Below are positions 9,060-19,005 of a stretch of 64,000 nt of DNA, one piece after another. The DNA comes from Thalassotalea profundi. Lineage in GTDB: Bacteria; Pseudomonadota; Gammaproteobacteria; Enterobacterales; Alteromonadaceae. Position 1 is the stretch's first letter. Each line of letters begins with the position of its first letter. The stretch lies in assembly GCF_014653195.1 (NCBI RefSeq), contig NZ_BNAH01000014.1, positions 41,370-105,369 on the forward strand, in the 5' to 3' direction. The position numbers and the translations under genes were made by a program. The notes beneath the pieces are model-generated. The model did no database searches. It saw only the letters and a program-made list of their open reading frames with translations, and had not been told where the DNA came from.

Positions 9060-9082
9060 CCTCACTTTTGTGGGGTTTTTTT
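9060..9082 (+). terminator. Rho-independent terminator after the PEP-CTERM gene
   Basis: CCTCAC and GTGGGG form a six-pair stem (one G-T) around TTTTG, followed by seven T residues. It would end transcription 40 bases after the PEP-CTERM gene and so separate mshQ from the upstream genes. Confidence 0.8.
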
Positions 9083-9218
9083 CTATTTAGACACTTGATC
9101 AAATTATACAATAGGGCCTAATTCAATGGGTTATGCTTGTTTATTTGTATCGTTCAGCGTAACTTAGCAATATTAACTATAATTAATTTTTTATTTTTCG
9201 ACAAAGGGATATCAGTCA

Positions 9219-12200
9219 ATGATGTTTCGCGTTTTTGTTACGCTCTTCTTCCTCTTAATACATTCAGCTCTTTTAGCTGCAGATTGTGACGCCGTATTTC
9301 CTGGTCCTAAGTCTTTTGCTGTCAAAGGAAGCGCTTATATCCTTAACACAAACCAATGTAATGGAAGCTATAATTGTTCGCCCGTAGACTTTACTTACAT
9401 GACCAATGTGCCTCCACTTTATCCAAGTGGTTCTTTCAATTCGACTAATATTAGTGACGGTGTGTATCAACACACAAGTTGGGGGTTAGGCAGCTATTCC
9501 ACCGTTACATTTACAGGTTCAGGCACTGCAGTCATGTATTTTAATAGCAGTGTTTCCATTGGTCAAAATACTAGAATTAATCCAACAGGATCGCCAGAAA
9601 ATGTTTTAATTATTGTTAACGGTTCTGTCGTTATTAATCAAAATGCTGTAATCAATGCAAATATTTATTCAACAGGTTCTTTAGTTATTTATCAAAACTC
9701 AAAGATAAATGGTGCCGTTTCTGTTGCGGGTTCACTTTATGTGGATTCAAATAGTGAGTTTAATTACCAAGATAGTTACGTCGATAATATGGACGCGCAT
9801 GGTTTTTGTGGTAATAGTGCGCCAGTAATTCCTATTTCGTGTAGTGCTTCGTTACCTGAGGTTGCTTTTTCGGATAATTTTTCAAATGTTACAGCTGGCT
9901 GGGAAAATACTAATTTCAATCGCGCCATTAGTAACTGGCCTTCAGATACCATTACTACTTCAAATGGCGAAAATGCTGATATGGCTTTCAATATTACCGG
10001 AGGAGAACTGCAAATAAATGGTGCAGTTACTGCTAGCGGGGATAACGAATACGGTATGGTGTCGTATGACTTATCATTAGCCAATATTGATAAGCAAAAT
10101 GTTGATAATTATGCTATCTCATCTGATATAACGGCACATAAAAGTGGTACTAACAACGATGTTGGTCTTGTTTTTGGTTATGAGGATGACAGTAATTACT
10201 TTCTAGCACGTTGGAATAAATACGGTACGAGTTATTCTGGTAATAATTCTTTTCCGGGCGTTTATCGGCGTTTAGAGCTTGTTAAAGTGTCTTCAGGGAA
10301 TGCTTCATTATTAGCTTCGTCAGATGACTTTGATGTTAATGACCCATTTAATTTTGAAGTTGTCGTAAATGACGATGGCACGGCAGTGTGCGTGAATGAT
10401 ACCGCAATGCTTTATAGTGCCACGGAACAGCCAATATTAAATGATTTTGGTATTTTTAGTTATGATAATGATGTAGGCGTAGAGGTTGATAATGTTGAAG
10501 TGCGTTGCGACGATTGCTTATTAGCTATACCCAAAGCAAATTATCGCTTTGATGATTGTCGTTACTCTGGTGCTGCCGGTGAAGTTGTTGATCAAACTGG
10601 AAATTACAATGCTAAAACTACCGGTAACGTCGTATCTTTGCCTACCGGGCAAATAGAAAAAGCGATAGAGTTGTCAAACTCATCCTCTTATGTTGAAACA
10701 AGTATTCCATTAACGTCTTCTTTTAGTGTGTCAACTTGGTTTAAAAAACCGTCGTCAAATTCGGGTAATCGTTATTTTGTTTTAGGTGCAATGGCGGCCG
10801 GCGGTGATTTGCTTTATTTAGATCGTGGGACGAATTGGCGTTGGGGTGTTTATAATGCAAGTTTTGGAACTTCTAGGTTAGGTACTTATAGCTTCAGTTC
10901 TTTGGATAATGACTGGCACCATATGGTGCTTATTCATGCTAATAATCAAACGAAACTTTATATTGATGGTGTATTGAAGGACACCATTAATTTACAAGCC
11001 ACAGGTACACTAAAATATATAGGTACCTCATACGATGAAATTAATGCGAGTAATCCACAAGGTTTTCGTGCGCCGCTTGATGAGTTTATGGTGTTTGATG
11101 GTGAATTATCACAAACTCAAATTAGCCAAATTTATGCTCATCAATTAGCAAAGAGTAATTATGACGGTAGTTCACGTGCAGTTGTTATTTGTAATCCTTT
11201 AGTGGGTTTTTATCAATTTGAACAAACAGATTTTAACACGAATATTATTGATACAAGTGGCTTAGATAATCATGGCTTTAACATTGGGGGGGGATCTTCT
11301 GCCAGTGGTAAATATTGTCGGGCCTTTGATACGAATGGTACAAACAGTAGTTCTGCAACCAATAATGCTTTTTCTACTGGATTAGATGTAGATGAGGATA
11401 TTGGTACTAAAGGCACTATCAGTTTTTGGTTTAATAGTAATACTGATTGGAATCAAGGAGGCTATAACGGTGGTGGTGAACGTACCTTGTTTGATGCAAG
11501 TAACTCTAATAAGTACTTTACTTTAGAAATTCAAAGTAATGGTCGTTTACGGTTTACTTTCGAAGATAGTGCTGACAATGACTTTGCTTTGCAAGAGCCA
11601 GCAACCTCAGTGAGAAATTCGGATACTTGGTATTATATTTCAGTAACTTGGGATTACAGCGCTGATTATTTTCAAATATTAGTAGATGGTGAGGTTGTTG
11701 CTCAAAGTAGTATTAATACCAATGGTCAAATGGTGTTAAGTTCGCTTATTTTTGGTGATAATGCGTCTACTTATTCAGGTAACAATCATAGCTCTTTAGC
11801 GTCACGTACCTCTGCAAATGGGAAATTTGATGAAGTTAGAGTTTATTCAGTTGTAAAAACACCGGCTGAAATTCAAGCGGATATGATCGATACCGATTGT
11901 GTTATTTTATTAGATCATTATCAAATATTACATGACGGTAATGGCTTAACTTGTGATAGCGAAACCGTGACGATAAAAGCTTGTAGTAATTCGTTTGATG
12001 GTACCTGTAATGTCGTTAACGAAAGCGGTAGTTTTACCCTTAATGTGACAGGGGCTAATGGCGCTGTGGCAAAAGCGGGTACATTTGTTAATGGTGTAGG
12101 CACTGTTGATTTTAATTATACTACTGCAGAACAAGTAAGCTTTGCGTTAACCAATGAATCTCCTGCGCCAGCTGCAAACTTTGTTTGTTTAAATGCTGGC

Positions 12201-14084
12201 GTACAAAGCTGTAATATGCAATTTGCGGATGCGGGTTTTAGGTTTTTGTATGAAACCAATACAAATGAAAAAATTGGTTATCAAACATCTGGTGATGAAT
12301 TCAGTGAAGTTTTAAAATTACAAGCGGTGGAAAATACTAACGGGGTTTGTACCGGCGTATTTAATGGCGATGTTAATGTTAATTTGTCGCAACGCAATAT
12401 TACACCTGCAGGGACATCAGGTTTACCCTTTCAAGTAAATGATGGGGCTATTAAAAATATTGCAAAATCCCCAACTTTTACCTCAAATATTACACTGAAC
12501 TTCGATAATACTAGTGCGGCAGTTATTCCAAATCCTGTGTACCAAGATGCAGGGGAAATACGTTTATATGCAAGTTACAGTGATGCAAATATTTCGTTAG
12601 TGGGTAACTCTAATGATTTTTGGGTTAAACCTGCGTCGTTAGTACTATCAGCGACAGTAGCAGGCGATAGTTTAAATAATGCGACTGCAAGTGGCGCTCC
12701 TAAGCATATAGCGGGTGACGTTTTTGACTTTACTGTGAGTGCAGTTAATCGTTCGGGTGCTATTACGAAAAATTACCGACAAGGAAATATTGAACTTAAC
12801 GTTTTACGTTTACTGCCAGACCTTAGCGTTGCTGGGAGTGTAGATGGGGTGTTTACTTATGGCGCAGGCAATATAACAAGCTCTTCAGGATTTCAAAATA
12901 TTACCTTAACAGCGTTTGATGCAGATGCATCAAATACAGGTGTTTCTAGTACTGATGGCGCAAAATATTCTGAAGTCGGAGTGATACAGATAGACCTTAA
13001 AGATAGTCACTATGGTGATGATGGTACAGGTAGTGGTCTATTGGTTGATGCTAATGCTTTGACTGTTGGGCGCTTTACACCAGCTTACTTTAAACAAACG
13101 GCTAATAATGGAATTATTACGGCTTATCATACGGCATTATGCCCAGCAGAAAACTGGGTTTATAGTGGCCAAAAAACTGCTGGGAAGGGTAGTATAAAAT
13201 ATTCAATAGAACCAGAATTAACGGTAACAGCTTATAATAGCAATGATGTCCCAACCGTTAATTATATTGGTGATTTTGCTAAACTTGCTGGGTTCACAGA
13301 AACTCCAGCTGTTAGTGGGAATAATATAATACTTGGTGATCCTCTAACATTACATGCAAATACATTGGAAGTGGCTGGTGATGTTAGTGAAAAAGGTGCT
13401 TTATCCGAATTTAGCAATGCTCAAACAATATACACTTTATCTGATCAACACCACTTTACTTATACACGAAATAACTTAAGTAAAACCGCACCGTTTGATG
13501 CGACATTTGAAATACCCGTTGTATCAATAATAGATAGTGACAACATCCAACTAAAACCTGATGATGGTAATGGTCCCTATTTTGAAAACCCCAGCTTAGA
13601 GTCAGATCTTAAAGTTTACTTTGGTCGTTGGACTATTGAAAATGCGTATGGCCCCGAAACCTCTGATTTAATTAGTCCGATGTCTATTGAAGTTTTTGAC
13701 GGTACGAAGTTTGTTATTCATAACCTTGATAGTTGTACCGCTCCAATTATTACTGCTAAAAAATCAAGTAACCCACTCGATTTATTTGATTATTTACTGA
13801 CTGATGAAAATGCGACTGACAATTTACGAGTCAGTGATACTTCGGCAACTATTTCAGCCAGTGAAAAATTTGAAGACGGCTTATTTAATGGTTTTGTTTT
13901 TAGTGCGCCTAATGATGATTACAGACAAGGGCCATTAAAGCTAGAGTATGAAGTACCAACATGGCTTAAATATGATTGGACCGATGGTAATGGTCCTTTT
14001 ACCGAAAACCCAACATCGTTAATCAATTTTGGATTATATCGCGGTAACGATCGCATAATTTCATGGCGAGAAGTTGGAAATTAG
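9219..14084 (+). CDS. mshQ: MshQ, large LamG-containing adhesin-like protein
   Basis: Secreted protein of 1621 aa with a signal peptide (residues 1-20, ends LLAADC). An N-terminal domain of ~180 residues has repeated short hydrophobic strands (VNGSVVINQN, TGSLVIYQN) suggesting a parallel beta fold. Next come LamG/concanavalin-type units, two of them clearly similar (about 440-650 and 660-900, each ending in a LDEFMVF or FDEVRVYS motif). The last ~600 residues match the DUF6701 domain of MshQ (RFTPAYFK, NYIGDFAKL, FGRWTIENAYG). MshQ genes occupy exactly this place, before mreB. The role is presumed surface display or pilus-tip binding. The separate terminator upstream suggests its own promoter. 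Confidence 0.85.
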   Translation: MMFRVFVTLFFLLIHSALLAADCDAVFPGPKSFAVKGSAYILNTNQCNGSYNCSPVDFTYMTNVPPLYPSGSFNSTNISDGVYQHTSWGLGSYSTVTFTGSGTAVMYFNSSVSIGQNTRINPTGSPENVLIIVNGSVVINQNAVINANIYSTGSLVIYQNSKINGAVSVAGSLYVDSNSEFNYQDSYVDNMDAHGFCGNSAPVIPISCSASLPEVAFSDNFSNVTAGWENTNFNRAISNWPSDTITTSNGENADMAFNITGGELQINGAVTASGDNEYGMVSYDLSLANIDKQNVDNYAISSDITAHKSGTNNDVGLVFGYEDDSNYFLARWNKYGTSYSGNNSFPGVYRRLELVKVSSGNASLLASSDDFDVNDPFNFEVVVNDDGTAVCVNDTAMLYSATEQPILNDFGIFSYDNDVGVEVDNVEVRCDDCLLAIPKANYRFDDCRYSGAAGEVVDQTGNYNAKTTGNVVSLPTGQIEKAIELSNSSSYVETSIPLTSSFSVSTWFKKPSSNSGNRYFVLGAMAAGGDLLYLDRGTNWRWGVYNASFGTSRLGTYSFSSLDNDWHHMVLIHANNQTKLYIDGVLKDTINLQATGTLKYIGTSYDEINASNPQGFRAPLDEFMVFDGELSQTQISQIYAHQLAKSNYDGSSRAVVICNPLVGFYQFEQTDFNTNIIDTSGLDNHGFNIGGGSSASGKYCRAFDTNGTNSSSATNNAFSTGLDVDEDIGTKGTISFWFNSNTDWNQGGYNGGGERTLFDASNSNKYFTLEIQSNGRLRFTFEDSADNDFALQEPATSVRNSDTWYYISVTWDYSADYFQILVDGEVVAQSSINTNGQMVLSSLIFGDNASTYSGNNHSSLASRTSANGKFDEVRVYSVVKTPAEIQADMIDTDCVILLDHYQILHDGNGLTCDSETVTIKACSNSFDGTCNVVNESGSFTLNVTGANGAVAKAGTFVNGVGTVDFNYTTAEQVSFALTNESPAPAANFVCLNAGVQSCNMQFADAGFRFLYETNTNEKIGYQTSGDEFSEVLKLQAVENTNGVCTGVFNGDVNVNLSQRNITPAGTSGLPFQVNDGAIKNIAKSPTFTSNITLNFDNTSAAVIPNPVYQDAGEIRLYASYSDANISLVGNSNDFWVKPASLVLSATVAGDSLNNATASGAPKHIAGDVFDFTVSAVNRSGAITKNYRQGNIELNVLRLLPDLSVAGSVDGVFTYGAGNITSSSGFQNITLTAFDADASNTGVSSTDGAKYSEVGVIQIDLKDSHYGDDGTGSGLLVDANALTVGRFTPAYFKQTANNGIITAYHTALCPAENWVYSGQKTAGKGSIKYSIEPELTVTAYNSNDVPTVNYIGDFAKLAGFTETPAVSGNNIILGDPLTLHANTLEVAGDVSEKGALSEFSNAQTIYTLSDQHHFTYTRNNLSKTAPFDATFEIPVVSIIDSDNIQLKPDDGNGPYFENPSLESDLKVYFGRWTIENAYGPETSDLISPMSIEVFDGTKFVIHNLDSCTAPIITAKKSSNPLDLFDYLLTDENATDNLRVSDTSATISASEKFEDGLFNGFVFSAPNDDYRQGPLKLEYEVPTWLKYDWTDGNGPFTENPTSLINFGLYRGNDRIISWREVGN

Positions 14085-14214
14085 CTGCTTTTTAGCTATT
14101 TCATGAAAAAAATTGCAATTTATTACGTTTTTTTCGAAAAACAGGCATCACATCTTATTAAACCTAAGGTATGATTAGCCAATTCAAAAAATTATTATGA
14201 TTTTCAGGCAATGA

Positions 14215-15294
<1,080 letters not shown>

Positions 15295-15304
15295 TATTAA
15301 CTTA

Positions 15305-15378
15305 ATGGCTAATCACTGATAAGAGTTAGCCATAGAAACATTCTAAGAATAAGTGATGAGGCTTTTATCACTTATTCT
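15305..15378 (+). other. Two consecutive hairpins between mreB and mreC
   Basis: The mreB-mreC gap holds ATGGCTAA/TTAGCCAT (15305-15312 with 15326-15333) and a perfect 12-base inverted repeat AGAATAAGTGAT/ATCACTTATTCT (15346-15357 with 15367-15378). Neither is followed by a long T run, so they may act as partial terminators or mRNA-processing and stability elements that keep mreB expression above mreCD. Seen in sequence; function inferred. Confidence 0.65.
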
Positions 15379-15419
15379 ATCTAATAACACAAGCTGCTAG
15401 CGGAGAATTTAGCACATCA

Positions 15420-16307
15420 ATGAATCCGATATTTAAGCACGGTCCATCTCCTCAGCATAGACTTATTATGGTTCTGATTTTATCAGCTACCTTTATATTT
15501 TTTGATCATAAAATGGGTAGTTTTGATGTAGTTCGTGGTTATCTACAGTCGTTAGTTAGCCCTATACAATATTTAGCGTCTGCTCCTAAAAATGCCGTTA
15601 ATTGGGCGCTTGAAAACTTGGGCAGCCGAGAAGACTTAATCAATCAAAACCAACAGTATAAAGCGAATGAATTGTTATTAAATGCTCAAATCATGCAGCT
15701 TGATATTCTCAAAAAAGAAAATGATCGTTTACGTTCTTTATTAGCCTCACCCGCCCGAACAGACTCTGAAACAATGTTGGCTGAAATACTTTCTGTTGAT
15801 AGCGATCCGTATTCACACCAAGTAGTTGTTAACCGTGGTGCTAATGATGGAGTGTTTGAAGGGCAGGCGGTTATTGATGATCAAGGGATTGTTGGTCAAG
15901 TATTACATGTGGGTACTATTACCAGCCGAGTGTTGTTAATAACGGATGTAACACAAGCTATCCCTGTTAGAATTAGCCGAAATGGCATACGTTTAGTAGC
16001 AAATGGCTCAGGAACCTTAGATCGATTAACTCACAATTTTGTACCTCATAGTACCGATATTCGTGAAGGAGACTTGTTGGTCACTTCAGGTTTAGGAGGA
16101 AAGTATCCAGAAGGCTACCCTGTAGGACGAGTTACACGAGTTAGACAAGATGAATCACGCCCCTTTGCTCAAGTGCAAAGTGAACCAGTGGCACAAATAG
16201 ATAGATTACGATATTTATTATTATTATGGCCAAAACAAAAAGCGAGTTTGTTTTCCTCTCAACCTAGTACATCGTCTAAAGAAGATAACATCGGGAAGGT
16301 GAAATAA
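15420..16307 (+). CDS. mreC: MreC, rod-shape determining protein
   Basis: Bitopic inner-membrane protein (295 aa) of the elongasome. One membrane helix near residues 15-32, a coiled-coil segment at about 65-105 (QNQQYKANELLLNAQIMQL), then the beta-rich MreC domain (VVNRGANDGVFEGQAVID, VTSGLGGKYPEGYPVGRV). It links MreB to the penicillin-binding proteins. The Ser/Lys-rich C-terminal tail is unremarkable. It starts 126 bp after mreB, beyond two hairpins, and precedes mreD by 2 bases. Confidence 0.95.
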   Translation: MNPIFKHGPSPQHRLIMVLILSATFIFFDHKMGSFDVVRGYLQSLVSPIQYLASAPKNAVNWALENLGSREDLINQNQQYKANELLLNAQIMQLDILKKENDRLRSLLASPARTDSETMLAEILSVDSDPYSHQVVVNRGANDGVFEGQAVIDDQGIVGQVLHVGTITSRVLLITDVTQAIPVRISRNGIRLVANGSGTLDRLTHNFVPHSTDIREGDLLVTSGLGGKYPEGYPVGRVTRVRQDESRPFAQVQSEPVAQIDRLRYLLLLWPKQKASLFSSQPSTSSKEDNIGKVK

Positions 16308-16309
16308 TT

Positions 16310-16789
16310 ATGTTTGCGCATAACGGAATTATCATCTTATTGACCTTTATTGTCGCGTTAATGGCAACTATTATGCCGCTACCGATAGCAGTCGACGCAT
16401 TTAGACCGGACTGGATTTTAGTGGTAGTTTTATATTGGTGTTTAGCATTACCCAATAGAGTTAATGTGGTTACTGCGTGGCTGTTTGGCTTATTACTTGA
16501 TATTTTATTGGGCTCTATCTTAGGAATACATGCGGCAGCTATGGCCTTGTCTGTATATATTATAGCGGGTAATTATCAAAAAATTAGAAATTTTTCTGTG
16601 TGGCAACAGGCATTAATTGTAGGTATTTTATCTGCACTTTATCATTTGCTGGTTTTTTGGTTTCAACGCTTTTTAACGGATGTGGTATTTTTGCCTCACT
16701 ATTTATATCCAGTCATAACGACTGTGATACTTTGGCCATGGGCCTTTTTATTACTTAGAAAAATACGTCGTCACTTTAAAATAAAGTAA
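16310..16789 (+). CDS. mreD: MreD, rod-shape determining membrane protein
   Basis: Integral membrane protein of 159 aa with about five hydrophobic segments, standard for MreD. Conserved features include the FRPDWILVVVLYWCLALP segment and a glycine-rich LLDILLGSILGIHA stretch. It follows mreC by two bases, so it is translationally coupled. It acts with MreB and MreC in cell elongation. Confidence 0.93.
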   Translation: MFAHNGIIILLTFIVALMATIMPLPIAVDAFRPDWILVVVLYWCLALPNRVNVVTAWLFGLLLDILLGSILGIHAAAMALSVYIIAGNYQKIRNFSVWQQALIVGILSALYHLLVFWFQRFLTDVVFLPHYLYPVITTVILWPWAFLLLRKIRRHFKIK

Positions 16790-16832
16790 ATGAAATTTAA
16801 TGAGCCAAGCTTGTTAATTTAATTGGAATAAA

Positions 16833-17459
16833 ATGAATCAGACACTTATTCTTGCTTCACAATCACCTCGCCGAAAAGAGCTATTAGCACAATTAGGTTA
16901 TCAGTTTGACTGTATCAGTTCAGATATTGATGAAACCGAACTAATGGGAGAAAGTGCTAGCCACTATGTAAATCGACTTGCTTTAGCTAAAGCCCAGCAT
17001 ATTGCTAAAAATCAGCCAGATACCACCATTGTTTTAGGCTCTGATACAACAGTGGTATATCAAAATACTATTTTAGGTAAACCTGAAACACTTGCTGAAA
17101 GTATAAATATGCTGACAATGCTCTCAAATAATACGCATCATGTGTTAACGTCAGTGGCAGCTGTAAAGGGAAGTAAGAGTAACGTTATTGAAGTGATAAC
17201 TGATGTCACCTTTAAAGCACTAACAGAGCAAGAAATGATTAATTATTGGCATACCAATGAACCTCAAGATAAAGCTGGTTCGTATGGCATCCAGGGTATT
17301 GGTGGACAATTTGTTACCCATATCAATGGCAGTTACAGTGCTGTTGTGGGCTTACCTTTATATGAAACCACACAATTACTTGCTGAATTTGGTTTACCTA
17401 GCCCAATTGCATATCTAAATGATTCAGCAGTTCAACGTAAGAAGGTTGAAAAACAATGA
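16833..17459 (+). CDS. Maf-family nucleoside triphosphate pyrophosphatase
   Basis: Cytoplasmic Maf/YhdE-type pyrophosphatase (208 aa) that removes TTP, UTP or modified nucleotides. The N-terminal LILASQSPRRKELLAQLG motif carries the Ser-Arg-Arg phosphate-binding signature. Catalytic-region motifs VLGSDTTVV, LGKPET and the AGSYGIQG block are intact. The YhdE subfamily always lies between mreD and rng, as here. Its stop overlaps the rng start (ATGA), indicating coupling. RBS-like TGGAA precedes the ATG. Confidence 0.92.
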   Translation: MNQTLILASQSPRRKELLAQLGYQFDCISSDIDETELMGESASHYVNRLALAKAQHIAKNQPDTTIVLGSDTTVVYQNTILGKPETLAESINMLTMLSNNTHHVLTSVAAVKGSKSNVIEVITDVTFKALTEQEMINYWHTNEPQDKAGSYGIQGIGGQFVTHINGSYSAVVGLPLYETTQLLAEFGLPSPIAYLNDSAVQRKKVEKQ

Positions 17460-18919
17460 ACGGAGAATTACTCATTAATGTCACCCCTAGTGAAACCCGA
17501 GTGGCATTAATTGAAAATGGTGTCCTACAAGAAGTTCATGTGGAACGAGAAGCTCGTAGAGGCCTTGTGGGTAATATTTATCTGGGTAAAGTTATTCGTG
17601 TCTTGCCTGGCATGCAAGCAGCATTTGTAGATATTAACTTAGATAAAGCCGCTTTTTTACATGCTTCTGACATAAATTCTACATTAATAACTAATGAAGA
17701 AAAAACGTCGGAGCAAGTACCTGACATTCGTAGTTTAGTACATGAAGGACAGCACATTGTTGTACAGGTAGTAAAGGATCCGTTAGGGACAAAGGGGGCT
17801 AGATTAACTACCGATATTACCGTTGCAGCGCGCTATTTAGTTTTAATGCCTAATGCAAGCCATGCCGGGATTTCACAGCGGATTGAGGAAGCCAGTGAGC
17901 GTGCTCGTTTGAAAGATATTATTACTCCTTATTGTGATGAAAACCAAGGGTTTATCGTTCGAACCGCCGCTGAAGGCGTTGGTGAGGATGAATTAAAGCA
18001 TGATGCGGAATTTTTACGAAGAGTGTGGTCTAAGGTATTAGAGAGGAAAAAACGAAAGCAAACCAAAGTAGCCTTGTATCAAGATTTATCGCTTGCTTTT
18101 CGAGTGCTAAGAGACTTTGTTGGTATTTCGTTAGAGCGAATTCGAATTGACTCTAAGTTGACATTTGATCAGCTATCTGAATTTACCAAAGAGTTTGTGC
18201 CGGAACTTACGGCAGTAATGGAGTATTACCCTGGTGAACGGCCTATTTTTGATTTGTTTGATGTTGAAAATGAAATTCAGCGGGCATTACATCGTAAAAT
18301 CACATTGAAATCTGGTGGCTCATTGATCATAGATCAAACAGAAGCCATGACCACTATTGATATCAATACAGGAGCTTTTGTTGGGCATCGCAACTTAGAA
18401 GAAACAATTTTCAATACGAATATTGAAGCTACTCAAGCAATTGCTAGACAGTTAAGACTACGTAATTTAGGTGGGATTATTATTGTTGATTTTATTGATA
18501 TGTCTGATGCCGATCATAAACGTAGAGTGCTGCATAGCCTTGAAGCTGCTATGCTGAAAGATAAAGTTAAATTTAGTATTAGTGGTTTCTCTGCTTTAGG
18601 TTTAGTGGAGATGACTCGTAAAAGAACACGAGAAAGCTTAGAGCATATTTTGTGTAGTGAGTGTGATGTCTGCTCGGGTAGAGGTAATTTAAAGACTGTA
18701 GAAACTGTATGTTATGAAATTTTAAGAGAAATAGTCCGAGTTAATAGGGCTTATGACACCGACAAATTTATTGTGTATGCCTCGACGTCAGTCAGTGAGT
18801 CTTTAGTTAATGATGAGTTTCATAATTTAGCCGAGTTAGAAGTTTTTATTGGTAAGCAAATTAAAGTACAGACAGAAACCATGTATAATCAAGAGCAGTT
18901 TGACGTAGTTATGATGTAG
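17456..18919 (+). CDS. rng: Ribonuclease G
   Basis: Endoribonuclease of the RNase E/G family (487 aa, normal for RNase G), which matures the 5' end of 16S rRNA and degrades some mRNAs. It has an N-terminal RNase H-like/S1 region (S1 about residues 35-125, with GNIYLGKVIRVLPGMQAAFVDI), catalytic aspartates in TIDINTGAF and VDFIDM, and the zinc-link motif CSECDVCSGRG. No long C-terminal scaffold is present, which separates it from RNase E. It overlaps the maf stop by four bases. Confidence 0.95.
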   Translation: MNGELLINVTPSETRVALIENGVLQEVHVEREARRGLVGNIYLGKVIRVLPGMQAAFVDINLDKAAFLHASDINSTLITNEEKTSEQVPDIRSLVHEGQHIVVQVVKDPLGTKGARLTTDITVAARYLVLMPNASHAGISQRIEEASERARLKDIITPYCDENQGFIVRTAAEGVGEDELKHDAEFLRRVWSKVLERKKRKQTKVALYQDLSLAFRVLRDFVGISLERIRIDSKLTFDQLSEFTKEFVPELTAVMEYYPGERPIFDLFDVENEIQRALHRKITLKSGGSLIIDQTEAMTTIDINTGAFVGHRNLEETIFNTNIEATQAIARQLRLRNLGGIIIVDFIDMSDADHKRRVLHSLEAAMLKDKVKFSISGFSALGLVEMTRKRTRESLEHILCSECDVCSGRGNLKTVETVCYEILREIVRVNRAYDTDKFIVYASTSVSESLVNDEFHNLAELEVFIGKQIKVQTETMYNQEQFDVVMM

Positions 18920-19005
18920 CTACTATTTACGTATAATGTAATTAACAAATACATAAGTAGTAACCGCAATTATCTATGCAGTAGAGCATTATTAAAAGAG
19001 TGTGA

